Source of the DNA: Pyricularia pennisetigena
Taxonomy: Eukaryota; Ascomycota; Sordariomycetes; Magnaporthales; Pyriculariaceae
Direction of reading: 5' to 3'
Length of the DNA: 64,000 bases
Assembly: GCF_004337985.1 (NCBI RefSeq)
Contig: NC_043741.1
Location: 7,606,032 to 7,670,031 of the forward strand
This document shows, in pieces, positions 23,312-35,710 of the stretch (positions within the stretch are counted from its first letter, which is position 1; every line of letters starts with the position of its first letter). The notes beneath the pieces were generated by a model. The model was not told the origin of the DNA. It made no database searches and saw only the letters and a list, made by a program, of their open reading frames with translations. A program made the translations under genes and the position numbers.

Positions 23312-24052
23312 TGTGTCGTGGTTGAGGAGCTGAACGGGATATTTCCGAGCGGCTATCCGGTGTGCGGGCGAAAGAAGAGGGGGTCATTCAGACGACCAGA
23401 CTAACAGACTGAGAGAGAGAGAGAGAGACTGAGACATACAATACCAAGTTAGAGTGAGTGAGTGCTCTGACGCAAATCAAAAAGGGTTCCACATTGTTAA
23501 CAAATTGACAAGGATCCCGAAAATGATGCTTCTTTGTTTCCTTCCTTTCACCCCCACGCACCCGCCCGCCCCAGAAAGTTTCGCGAGGTAGCGAGCGCTT
23601 GTGGCTGAAGCTACCCCTGCCGCTCCGCAACAATCTGTGGCGCGTTGCTTTTTTGATTTTCTTTCTTATCCTCGTGGCCGTTTTTGGTCTTACTTCCCGC
23701 CCGCATGTAACCTAGACTGGATTCAAATTCGAATCAGCATTTCACGATCGACATTTCGCTTTCCGGTACCACAGCAACGCTTGAAACCACGCCATGTTCA
23801 TCTCTTGCTCATAAAGATTCCAAAATCCCAGGATCTGAANNNNNNNNNNNNNNNNNNNNNNNNNNNNNNNNNNNNNNNNNNNNNNNNNNNNNNNNNNNNN
23901 NTTGCAAATGCCACCACATTCTTCTAATTGCGAACCGTAAAGAAAACAAAAACAGTTTTCTTTTCTTTTCTTTTCCTTTTTTTTTTTTTTGTTCTTTTTT
24001 CTTTTCCTTCTCCCGGTTCCGAATCAACCTCCCCCTCCACACCCAACCCGCC
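23312..24052. other. Divergent promoter region with assembly gap
   Basis: Between the MED7 and ZNF830-like start codons. It has a GAGAGA run near 23411-23427, the 62-base gap of N (23840-23901) and a C/T-rich leader (23950-24040) typical of fungal promoters. No gene was recognised. Confidence 0.55.
23840..23901. other. Assembly gap (62 N)
   Basis: A run of unknown bases in the divergent promoter. Any true gap length and its content are unknown, so promoter elements may be missing. Confidence 0.99.
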
Positions 24053-25318
24053 ATGGCCGACGTCCGCTCCCTCCTCCGTCAGCAGCGCACCGCCCGCCGC
24101 ATCGACCACCCCCACGCCGCCTACTCGGACGCCGGCAAGCTGCTGTGCCTGGCATGCCACGAGACCATCCGCTCCGAGTCCATGTGGGACTCGCACGTAC
24201 GCAGCGCCGCCCATAAGGCCAAGGCCGCCTCCAAGTCCATCACCGGAGGGGCATCTACGACGCCAGCAGCGGCCGACGGACAGAAAGCCGCCACATCGCA
24301 GAAGCGGAAGCAGCAGGATGACCACGATGCGGTGGACGACCGGGACGCACAGATGCTCGACGCCGAGGAAGCGGCGAGGAGGAAACGCACCAGGACGGAC
24401 GCCGCAACGGCGGAGCAGGATCACCCCACCACCATCACCACCACCACCACCACCACCACAGCCACGGCGGCCATGCCCTCCCCCGCCGGAAGCAGCACGC
24501 CTACGACATACAACGGCAGCCAGAACGGCAGCAGTAGAAATGGCGGAGGCGGGGGGAGGACGCCGCAGAGCCAGACGCACACCCCGCCCCTGACGCGCCG
24601 CCAGTCCGGCACGCCCGTGCTGGGCGTCGAGATGCAGATGCCGTCGCGCCCGGCCACGCCCAACGCGCCGAGGGACGGGAACACTGCTGGGGGCGCAGGA
24701 GCAGGCGGAGCCGGTGTGGGGCTCGGCGTCAGGCAGTCAGCAGCAGCTGTTGCTCCGGCTACCGCAGACGCCCCTGCGCTTGCGTCAGGAGAGGCAGCCG
24801 GCGCAGCGGCGGAGGCGGCGCCGATCGACGAGGACGAGTGGGCCGCGTTTGAGCGGGAGGTTGTGAACGCAGTCCCGGCGGCGACAACCGGCGATGCCGC
24901 CGTCATCAGCGCGGCTCCCATGACGGCGGAGGAGGTTGCGGCAGCGGCTAGTGAGGAGGACGGACGGACCAAGCGCCGGGCCGCGGCGGACATCGAGCTC
25001 GAAGACGAGAAGGAGGAGGCCAAGCGGGCGCTGGAGGAGGAGTTTGAGGAGATGGAGGAGCTGGAGGCGCGGGTTCGGCGGTTAAAGGAGAAGAGGGAGG
25101 CGTTGAGGAGTCGAAGCGTCGTCGGTCTCAATGCCGCTTCTGCTGCTGCTGCTGCGCCGTCAACAAAGTTATCCAAAGATGGGATTGATGAGGAGCCTGT
25201 CGCCGAGCAAAGTGAGGAGCCGTCTAAAACTTCCCGGGACGGAGCCCAGGACGAGAACGAGGATGACGAAGATGACGACGACGATGACGATTTCGAAAAC
25301 TTCCACTTGAGGAGGTAG
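24053..25318 (+). CDS. C2H2 zinc-finger / coiled-coil protein, ZNF830 (CCDC16)-like
   Basis: A single exon of 421 residues. Near residues 24-52 is one C2H2 finger, CLACHETIRSESMWDSH and then H after RSAA (C-x2-C-x12-H-x5-H). The middle is low complexity (Ala, Gly, Thr, Pro). The C-terminal part has the DEDEWAAFEREV motif and a long charged coiled coil (EEEFEEMEELEARVRRLKEK), ending in an acidic run. This order matches eukaryotic ZNF830/CCDC16 proteins, which are linked to pre-mRNA splicing and the DNA damage response in the nucleus. The poly-Thr stretch is coded by a run of ACC triplets. Family membership is by motif order, since only short segments are conserved. Confidence 0.8.
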   Translation: MADVRSLLRQQRTARRIDHPHAAYSDAGKLLCLACHETIRSESMWDSHVRSAAHKAKAASKSITGGASTTPAAADGQKAATSQKRKQQDDHDAVDDRDAQMLDAEEAARRKRTRTDAATAEQDHPTTITTTTTTTTATAAMPSPAGSSTPTTYNGSQNGSSRNGGGGGRTPQSQTHTPPLTRRQSGTPVLGVEMQMPSRPATPNAPRDGNTAGGAGAGGAGVGLGVRQSAAAVAPATADAPALASGEAAGAAAEAAPIDEDEWAAFEREVVNAVPAATTGDAAVISAAPMTAEEVAAAASEEDGRTKRRAAADIELEDEKEEAKRALEEEFEEMEELEARVRRLKEKREALRSRSVVGLNAASAAAAAPSTKLSKDGIDEEPVAEQSEEPSKTSRDGAQDENEDDEDDDDDDDFENFHLRR

Positions 25319-25489
25319 CACTGGCTTCACGCATCCAAACCGAGTTCTGTACTATATCTGTATTAATGATCCAAAGACCTAGGACAAAGGCGAGAGAACA
25401 CAGTATAATAATTCTACAAGTCATTTATCTTGTCTTGGCCTGCTGAAAGAAAGAAAAAAAGGGTCAACTGGCATTTCACATTGTCATGC

Positions 25490-25553
<64 letters not shown>

Positions 25554-25660
25554 AGTACAACGGAGCGACCAGCACTCCGCACAGATACAGCCCAAATACG
25601 GAAAACACATCAGACCTTCACGGCTACCCCACCAGTGACATCCAGCTTGGTCTGGTCCGC
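25319..25660. other. Intergenic between convergent genes with CA repeat
   Basis: Short 3' flanks of the ZNF830-like gene (+) and the F-box gene (-), dominated by the CA microsatellite at 25489-25551. Confidence 0.6.
25489..25551. repeat. (CA)31 microsatellite
   Basis: An uninterrupted dinucleotide run of about 31 CA units between two convergent genes. Likely length-variable between strains. Confidence 0.98.
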
Positions 25661-27256
25661 CTAGCCCTCACTCAAGCCAACCCCGTCACCCCTCGCGACC
25701 CTCTCCCAGAATCGCTTGAGCCTCCAGACCCTGCCAACCCCGCGGCTCTCCTCCCACCTCCTGACGCCCTCGCCCCTCTGCCTCGCCTCCCCCGTCCAGC
25801 GCTCGACGAAGCCCCTGAGGCCGTCTTTGACCCTTTCCTTCTCGACGGCGCGCTTCTTGGCCACAAGCGCGGGCGCAACGCCACCCCACTCGGGCGGCAA
25901 CACACCGCGGGCCACGAGAGCCTCAGGCGACGGTCGCGCCGCCAGCCGGCGAGCGAGGCGGATCGAGATGAGCGAGCGTGACAGCTTTCGCGACACGACC
26001 GTCGTCTGCGTCATGAAGATGCGGCGCCCGATCAGGTCAGGAAGCGTGGGGCGGGACGGCGACTGAAGTAGCGGCGGGAGGATCATGCGAATCCGACGGA
26101 GACGCATCGAGTGCAATATCGGCGACCGGGACAGTTCTCGGAGGTGGTGGTTAGTCTGTTTGCGTTGCGTTGCGGCATTGTTAGTCAAGCCTGGCGGAAT
26201 ACCAATGCAAACTATGGGCATCTGCGACTGAGTTTTGTGCGTTGATCAAAGTCATCAGGCAGCAAGCATTCTAGCGTAACCAAGTTCGTACGGAGTCAAG
26301 GGCGGATACGGGTGTGGTTCAGTGGTATTGTGGCACAATTCCATGGGTTTCCGCAGCGTTCAAGACACAGCAACTTGGCCTTTGTCTCTCAGGTATTCAC
26401 GGGATAGGAACGGTGGTTATGTTCGGGTCATAAACTCGGTTGATGAGGGCAACAAATATGGAGAGTAGTGAGAGGCAACGGGTATACGTCAACGCAATCG
26501 GGATGGAGGGGAAAAAAAAAAAAAGTTCCCCGGGAAAAGAGCAAAATGCAGCTCCTTGGATTTGGGCGCGTGGGAATCGCTTACCCTCGAAGTTGCGAGC
26601 AAGTCGCAAACCTCCAAGTAACTCATGATATGTAGCAGAACCTCGTTTGGGAGGTCGTCCAAGCAGTCGTTCCATTGACGGTCACCTTGCCGTGCTGAAG
26701 CCGACTGGTCGAGACAACAGCACGTAGTAATTTGAGATTCATCGACGTTGTGGCAGTGGCTGCCGCCGCGGACTTGGCCTGTGGTCGGTGATGCGGGGGC
26801 TGTTTCTGGGCCGCCAGGGGCAAAATAGCCCCTTGCTTCGTGGCATTCTCCTATTTGCGGGTAGGAGGCGGAACGAGGGCGAGGCAGCCCACTGTTGCCA
26901 GAGCCGTTCCCGCTGCACCGGCTGACGCAGCCTATACATACGGGTTTTCCGGGAGTTGAAGGGCCGGACGAAAGCCGCCTGGCAAGTGTGGAACCCAATG
27001 CGTTGGCTTCAGGGTCTGTGTTGTTGGTGTCACGAACCGCTAGGCAAGAATTGTCATGTGGGAGAGCAGAGCTTTCGAGATTTTTCTCTCGGCTACCAGT
27101 GGCGCCTTGCGAGCATGTTTCACCCGTCGCGCCACGGGCCTGCAGCGGTCCGGAGCAGGAGGCTATGGATCCGCTATCCGCTGGGACAGCATTTGCAGCT
27201 CTGTTAAGGTCCTTCCCGAGGCCTGAGCTGGGGGAAGCATCTGATTCGCGACTCAT
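25661..27256 (-). CDS. F-box protein with RPEL-like repeats
   Basis: Two exons on the minus strand, 27256-26585 and 26155-25661, join in phase 0 over a 429-bp intron (GTAAGC donor, TTGACTAAC branch, AACAG acceptor) and give 388 residues. The first 190 residues are Ser/Gly/Pro/Cys-rich and disordered-looking. The F-box follows as LDDLPNEVLLHIMSYLEVCD; its end crosses the splice site (LLATSR, then TNHHLREL). Exon 2 is Arg-rich with two RPEL-like units, RPTLPDLIGRRIF and RPSPEALVARGVL. It ends in a helical region with VAKKRAVEKERVKDGLRGFV. It is probably an adaptor of an SCF ubiquitin ligase with unknown targets. An in-frame ATG at 27388 would add 44 residues; I chose 27256 because the upstream part looks non-coding. 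Confidence 0.8.
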
Positions 27257-30200
27257 GTTTCTGTTTCCTCCAAAAGACAGCAGCGGCGGGTTCAGCACGT
27301 ATTGATGATGCCGGATATTTGCAATCCAAATGGGACAGCAGGGATCCTCGTCTAGGAATAGATGAACGCGGCGGCAAACGTCCGACACGACGTGTTGATG
27401 CCCAATCGTAGGTAAAAAGCCAAACTCCTTAATAAAGTGACAATGAAGCCTGTGAAAGTAGGCAGGTCCTTAGGCGGCACGGATCCGCCAGCCTCTTTGG
27501 AGGGTCGGCAAGTGGTGGGTTGCACGAGTTGGCAACCAGACAACGAACGTGTGGTTTGGCAGGCAGTCCAGACCAGAAAAGCTGCGTGGAGATGGTGCTT
27601 TAGGTGACCATCTATGATGTTTTGCCAAGCTTGGGGGTTAGTGAGGCTGCAGAAATGGTCTTCGGGCCGGCTGAACTGCTTAAGCAGACGTCTTAATCAG
27701 GGGCCGGCGCGACAAAGTTGCCCAAAGTAGAAGCAGTTGAGTCCCGTTGATGGAACGATTAGGGTAGAGTAGATAACGTGCTTGACACGTCAGTAGTAGT
27801 AGAGACAACAGCGCATTAAACCTTGGCTGGAATGCTAAAGATCATCAGATATTAGCAAGGTTTGAGCACTGAGGGGTGTCCGTTCGGTTTGTACCGGTAC
27901 GTCAGTGTGTGGAGCTGCATGCATTTGGGGGCCATCACATTACCTGAGAGTGGAATTTTTGGGGCGGGGGCAGGAGGTTATACTAGCTATGTCTACCGAG
28001 ATTGGGTTTGGATATGCAGGAATGATGTTTGTTTGACAGGCGCCGTCTGCGATGATGGAAGCATCCGATGGTGTTCAGAACACGAAGGACGAACAGAGGC
28101 GACGGGCACTTGGAAAGTTGGCAGGTTTGAAGACGAAGGTTCGGACCACCCAAAACCTGCTGCGCCCGGATACCAAAACGAAACCTCAGGTTGTGGACAA
28201 GGGAGATGCCTGTCACCATCTCATGAGACAGACCGAAAAAAGGTGAGTGGATTCAGTCATTTGCCGCGCGCTTCGCTGAAGAAGTCGATAAACTTAAAAC
28301 AAAGTAGGTTTGAGTCCACACCTATGATGAGAACCACCACACAAGCATTACCAACAATAGAAGCAGAGCGTAGACTCCTACAAGACTTGTCGCATTACCT
28401 ACTTCGAGGTCAGAAACGGAAAAAAAAAAAAAAAAAAAGTCGCGCTTCCAAATGAAAATGGTCATTTGGACGCGTCACGGTCACACGTGAGTTTGACTGG
28501 GAAAGGTGGGTCCGTCACGCAGATGCGGGGCATCTTCTCCGCGCTCGTCCAGTCTTCAGACGGTTTGCTTCTGTGATGGGGCATGGCCAGGCCACGGCGC
28601 GGCTCAGCACGTGAGCTGACTTTCCATCCGTAGCGCCAATAGCTAGCTCAAGTCGACTATTAACTATGATGTTAGTGCCAAGCAGAGACTCGAGTTGTAT
28701 GCTATTTTTCTCCATCATATGTTTTAGTCTTTGGTGGTAAGTTATTAAAACATTCTAAATGAAGTAAGTAATGTCGTTTTGTACTTGCCATTTGGAACCA
28801 GGTTTTCAAACATTCAATTTTCCCGCTGAACCCATATAATTCCCATTCCTCGGCCAGTTCGCCTCACAAAAGATGAAGCAAACAACCAAGATAGATTAGA
28901 AACACATAAAATTTACAAAAATGACAGACAGTATGGCAACTTGCAGGATCACTTGGTGAACCTCCAGAAAGGCCTGCATGCGATTTTTGTGCTCGCTAAT
29001 TGTACCAGTGACAGGCCTTCAAAAGCGGCCATAAAATGCAAGCGTCGACTCGCTTATGGTCTTAGTCTGCTCCCTTTCACTCCTTAGGAGGGTTGTAATT
29101 GTTACCTGAGTGCGTTGTCTCCCCGCGTCTTTTCTCGTGAGGAAAAAAAAAAGAAAAGAAAAAAAAAGGCGCCATGTACGCTTTCCAAGAAGGGCATGTT
29201 TAACCTGGACGCTTTGCCACTTCGAAAAACTTATCCTGTATCTGTTCCGTCTCTTGCGGTTTCTACAAGGGCCGCACTGGTATGGCGTTACGGGGAGTTC
29301 AGCCAAAAATTGAGTAATTGCCATAACACATGTTAATTACTTACCTAATTGTTGGCGGCTCCAATATCAAACAAACTTCCTCATCCCCATGGTACTTTTA
29401 CCTAGCCAACCGCCCTGGTGGCAAGCCAACAGCAAATTGCCCCTTCCCAGGTGCAAGGCACCCTGTATACGGAAACCGGCATGCCAATGGTTTTTGAGCC
29501 CTGTATTTGCTTCCGGCCAGGGAGTGTTCGGCCCCTTTGGGTGGGAACCAAGATCGGATCCTGCACGATTATCCTTGCTCACCCAACGGTAACCAGCTTG
29601 CAAGGTCCTTTTTTCTTACCCTTTTCTTGCAAAGAGGCCACACATGGATCCACTCTGCTGCAGCTCTAGCGCCATTGAGACCGGTGAAGCTTTTTTCTTG
29701 GCTTAGAGTCTAGGTCTGTTTTAAACCTCGATTACACCGTAGGAATTCAGTGCAAAAAAAGAGAGAAAACAATGGATAGCCACAGAGGGACAGTGCAACA
29801 CTTTCACCAAGCATGGCCCTCAGGTGCTGTTCAACTGTGGTACCGTGTAGCCAGTTCATGCCGCCTGCGTGCACCGTTCATCAAAGATCTGTCGCTACCC
29901 GCCTGCTCTTGACGCCCAACGCGTCTCGACGCAGCCATCCTTGATTACCTAGATTAATGAAATTAATCAAAAGCTACATCTTCATACGTGTACTCGAACC
30001 AAGACAAAATAAAACCAAAACAAAAAAAAAAAATATCCCCATATCGGAGTCAAAATCAAACATTCCTGTCTAGGGGGTGTGGGCGCTAGGCTCGGCCCTT
30101 GTAAGCGATGATGCCCTTTTGGTTTGGCCAATAATACCGTGAATCACGTCGCGTTGAGGCTGTTGTTCTGACATGAATCTGGCCAGGACCCCCTGCTTGA

Positions 30201-33200
30201 CTCATTTTATCAAGTGCGTGCGGCGAACCTCCATGCCTCCAGAGCTCGATTGATTTGGGGTTCGGATAACTTGAGAAGAAAAGAGCTTTTTTTTTTTTTT
30301 TTGATTCACGATTTTTGGTATGAGTTCATGGCCTCGTGCTCTGGAACTACCGAAAACTCCTATTCTTGAGTGAGGGGCTGTAGTAACCTGTACACAGTCC
30401 CTCTTTCTGTATCTGTTTGTTTATTTTGTTTGGTTATTTTCACCGTGCCATTCGGGTTACTGGCGGCCTCCGGCCCGCGGCCCTAGGCATCGTGATCCGT
30501 GACCTTTATGCCGTCGACCGATCAAACTCTGGTCTTTGTCCTTTCAACCACGAAAACACGAGGAGAGTTGCGGAACTGCTTGTTTTTCAATGCCATTTTC
30601 CCCCATCGTGTTGGGAAATATTCCACCGTACGCGGGGCGGCTATTGTAGTCCGGAGCAAATGCGCTTGGCAAGATTGGGTAAGGTGACATGTTTCTTACA
30701 TCTATGACTATGCATGCATGTGGCATCTCAACAACAGGATCAAGAAGCAAAAAGAAAAAAAAAAGAAAAGAAAATAGACATGTCTGAATCTAGAGAAGTT
30801 AGAACTTTCCCCCCAACCAAAGTCGATTCGATAATGCCATGAATAACCAGAGCGGTGCTTGCTTCGGTGTAAAATGTTGGCCAGATTCATTGAGAAAGAA
30901 TAAGCCATTTTCAAGATGAATATCCCAGTTGACGGAAGTTTGTTTTTTGTGAGGAGAAAAAGTCATCCTTCAGAATGTTCTTCTCCCCTTCTTCACCTCT
31001 GGTCAGATATCCTCATCCGGTATCATGCAGTACGTACTCCCACCGCCTGCCACCGACACAGCAGAGTGCAGAACGGATTACGGCATACAGCTCAACTGCC
31101 GCTTTCCCGGTTGATTAGGTGTGTTCTTGCACCAGCCGCTTCCAAGTCCTTCATGAAAAGAACACTGCTATCTCAGTGTTGGGCTTCGACAGCCTCACTG
31201 CAGAACAATCCCGGTACGTTCCCGTACTGGTACGCTACGCAAGAGGCTCGTGTCACACAAGAGCCGCGAATGCCTATTTTCAACGCTTAACCAGATGGCT
31301 GGAGGCGATAGGCAAGACTTGTTGAAAAAAAAAGGAAGAAAAAAAATCGCCTGTCTATGCCTTTCTCCGAGGGAACTTTGCTGTGTCAGGCGTAGCATTA
31401 CGTAACCATCGGCACAAAAATTCAAATAGACAAAAGATGATTCGTAACAAGCCTAATCATGCGAACAGACAAAAGATGCCATGACTCAAAATCAGTGAGA
31501 GCCAGAAGGCCTCACTGAGGCAGCCAGACCGGCTCACTACCATGGACGGTCCAGAATTCTAGCTCCTCAAGTCGGCATGTAAAAAAACCCAAGTGATGGC
31601 CGCAAGCCTGCGGGCTGAAAGACCAAAACTATCGACGTGCAGCCGCTGAAGGCATGCAGGATTTTTAATTATATTGACCGGTGTAGACAGGTTTAAGTTG
31701 TGAGGGGTGTGTACAAGCGCGTGTGGCGTGCGCTTGTGTTAGTTAGTGAGAGCCGGCGAGTGTGCGTGTGTTATGTATGTGTGCATCCCCCAAGGTACCC
31801 AAAACTCCAGCAAGCCCTTGGGCGAACTCGTTTGGCCAAGCGAGCAATTTTTGTACATCATGTTCACGTTGTTTTCATACACGGAACAGTGCAGAGAAAC
31901 GAACAACCCAAGAAAGAGAAAGAAAAAGAAAAAAGGGACGGGAGTGCCCCTGTTGTGATCTACAAACCGTGCTCGTTTTGTAGCACACGGTCCACCTTCC
32001 CGTGTCTTCCGGAAGAGTGAATTACACAATATCCAAGCGGGTTCTAGTCGAGAGAGGGAGAGAGAGGGAAAACCCCCCCTTCGTTAAGTTAGCACTTTGC
32101 CGTGTGTGGACCGGGGATGATTCCGGAAGGAGACCAAGAGCTACTGATACGACGCCACGTTGTCAACCCACCCTAGTATTGCATGCAGGCTCTCGCTCAC
32201 TGGTCGATGGGCAAGCATTGTCGCCTCATTTGGACGGGACAAGATGGGACAAAAGGAAGAATAAGTGAACCAGCTAAGGAATTTTGCACTTGCTAAGGTC
32301 TTTAATTCATTCCAGAACGGCAGCGGGTCATGAAATTGGTCCTGTTGCCCTTTCAAGATATGATATCCGTCTGTGATCTTTCTTGAGAAAAATGCCGGCT
32401 GGGATGTGACATACATCATCAGTCATGTATGTAAGCATGCGGAAGAGATGGCACGGAACAGGGCTCCACTGCGCCTGGAAAATCAATCATGTCGCGTAAT
32501 TCTTTATTGTCTTTTTTTTGTTTCTTTTTTGGCCTTTGCCTGGCCGAAAAGTAGCAAAAGCCTGAAATTCCAAGAAATTGTCCACACACCTTTCGGCTGC
32601 AGGGCCACCGTTGAGATGGCCTCGGTGGTCTCAGAAACAGGCCGCACGCGGGAGCTACCAGCCCGGCATGCTGCTTCAAGACCATTTGGCCGAGATTTCA
32701 GGCTCCTTTCTTTGTCGTGTCACGGCCGACTTTTGAGGCCATCTCGCCACGAAAGTGAGGGGTACTTCAAGAAAACTGGGAGATAGGCAGAAACTTAGAG
32801 AGACAGAGGTGGACAGATAACAGGGCTAAATTCAAAAAAAAAACCTCATTGAGGGGTTGGAATCGAAGGGGGGGAAAGCACAAAGCAGCATATTCTTTGT
32901 TTAAAGTGATGACAGCCAAGAGCGGTGTTTGACCACACCCTAATCCGTTTGTTGAGACCGAACAGACCAGAATCATCCCGCGTCCAGATGCAAACCGCTG
33001 CCTGCCAGGCGCCTCGAACGCGCGCATCATGCGGGGGGAAAGAGAAGGGGATGGGGCGGAGCCCGAGTATCTGATAGCAACACCCTCCCCACGCACACCA
33101 CACTGACTGGTTGGCCCAGGCGTAATAAACAGGAACCAAAAAGACACAAGAAACGGGTATGCGTACCTGAATAGTAGATCCTTCTGCCGGCGCCCAGTAA

Positions 33201-35679
33201 AAGCCAGTGCCCTTGTGCTTTTACCGACACAGCCTGCAGCTTCCACCCGTGCTTTCTGGTAGAAACAGAAAAGCTCCTGCTATTTTGTTCTTGCCGAGGC
33301 GAGCTGTAGCCAGTCCGGTATGCATGGTGAAGTGGCCTTTGCCTCCCTTTACTTCACTGTCCCTTTCTTGTTCCCCGTCTCCTTTCCCTTTTCAGCAGTG
33401 GGCTTCTCGGCTGGTCATCTCTGCCAGCTTCTATCCCCTTGTTGATCGCAAGTGCGTCAATGTAACCGTATGTATCATGCCATTTAGGGAGTTTACGGAG
33501 GATTTCCCGGCTATTTTCTAGGTGTATTCTCTCTTTTCATCGTCACACCCCGACTGGTTTTTATCCCGGGGCAGGTGTGGGCCTAGTCGACGGTGGGATA
33601 TGGAGGTCACTCTGACGGTTTGATAACAGGGAGTGATGATGGTTAGGTAGGTAGCAGCCAGATGCAGCAGGATTTTCATTACCTGATGGAGACATGCCAG
33701 CCACTCCAAACGGCTTCTTGTACGTCCAACGCTAGCTGGGAATGCGGCTCTTGCCCTGTCTCACTTTGGTCGCCAAGGCGGCTGAAACAGAAATAAAAAA
33801 TAAAAAAGATAAAAAATAAACCAAATTCAAAAGTAGGCTTTACAGATTTTGGTGCCCCTTGTGCAAAGTAGCTTATTCTTTCCCCTCATTCCTTGGCTTG
33901 AGGGGCGTATAAGCGCGGAAAAAGATATGAAAGAAAAAGAGTAGAGTTCGTAGTCAGAACGTAAAACGACCTTATGCACATCAGCCAAAATAGGGTTGAT
34001 GCATCCTCCACTGAGCCAGGAAGAATGACTAGAGGCAGCCCTCGACCTGTGGTGTAACAGGCTGGAGTAGCCATGAGCTCGGCGATAGACATCTGTGCAT
34101 TGCATTTCGACTTTTCCAGCCTTCCTGCTTTCATATCCTATTGTGGACGTGCTGCACCAAGACGAGGAGTATTACGTGCAGTTACTGTTCATGTGTCGTT
34201 CACTCCCTCGTGTGGTTCTTCATGCACAATACCACCGCCATCCTTCAGACGAGGCTGATGTAGATAATGAGCTCAAAATACAGGGTGGAATGGAGAAGAT
34301 GTCCCATTTCCAATGTAAAAGGTAAGTTGGTAGCACTAGCCAGGGCAAGGATATGGTCATTTCAAGGATAGCAAAGATCACCATCTGCTGTGCAGTGGAG
34401 TATTGCGTACCAAGGAAAATGGGGCGAGAAGGGGCGATGACAGATCGACTGCGGCCGATTGGACAAAATGATGGCACTTGCACATTCCCTTCAACAGGCT
34501 TGGTCTGGAATAGAGCTAGAGCAGGGGAGGGGGTAAGGTATGTTTGGAGTAGTAATGAGGGCTTGTATGCGTATGCTTCGAAGAAGAGTGCGGAAAAGGT
34601 AGAGAATGGGCCTGCCACTGGGTCTCTGAGAGAGAATATCCACCCACACCCGCCCACTTGGAGCTTCTTGGCTGTGATGGTGGCCTGCCCCTCATTTTGG
34701 ATGAGTACCCAGACTCAGAGAAATCAAATATCCGCTGTCTGAGAGAAGTCCAAGACGGGAAGATGGATGTTGTGTTGTGATTTATCACTCATTTCGATTT
34801 TATGATTGAGCATCATCGGGCAGTTAGTATCAACCCGCTCAACATTCAATGCCCGATGATAGATCCAAGAGGGGCGTGCAATTGCTTCTGAAAATGATCA
34901 AGAAACGGAGAGGGGTCCCGACGAACAGCTAAACTCGACCCAGTTTGGTATATGTGCGAACCTGCGTCTATGTGGAACCAGGGTGTGGTTCGATGTCTAC
35001 GTTGTAGTCAAGGCCACCCCACGCTAGGTTTATGACAGCAGCGGCCAGGTCACCAAGACTGGTTGGGCTCTGAGCCCCCTGTACCTGATATTGGTATACT
35101 GCTTGCTCAAATGTGTGTCCGCTCGGCATGTGATCCGCAATGGATAATCCCGATGGATGATGGAGGCAAGAACCTGAGAAAGAGAAGATGCATTGCTGTT
35201 TTGGTTCTCTCGGCTGAACCTTGCAGCATGTTGCCGCATGCAACAAACCAAAAAAGAAATTCCACGTCGTGTATGATTGCCCCCTTTCATTTTCCTGAGC
35301 TGTCAACGTCAAGTAGGTTCAGGCTAAGTGAATAAGGTAGAAAGGCAAAGTACCAGAATAGGCAGGCCGGGTTAGGTAACCACCCATGTCCGCATACCCC
35401 TATGGGCAATGGAATGACGAAAGAAAGAGGGCCGCACCCCCGGCTCTGACCGAGGTTGTCATCCTTGAGCCCCAACCTACGGCCACTTGCTTGCTGCCAC
35501 TGCTGTGTACCTGGCGAAGTCACCGTCCCGCAAGACCCTCGCAGGAATAATATAATGATGTGCCGTAAAGGGGGGTAGCAGCAGCAGCGGAATTCATACA
35601 TGGCATGGGTTTGTGGTTGTGTATGTGTTTGTTCATCCAAGGAGGGGTGCTTGGGGTATTTGAAAAGAAAAGAAGGAAA

Positions 35680-35710
<31 letters not shown>

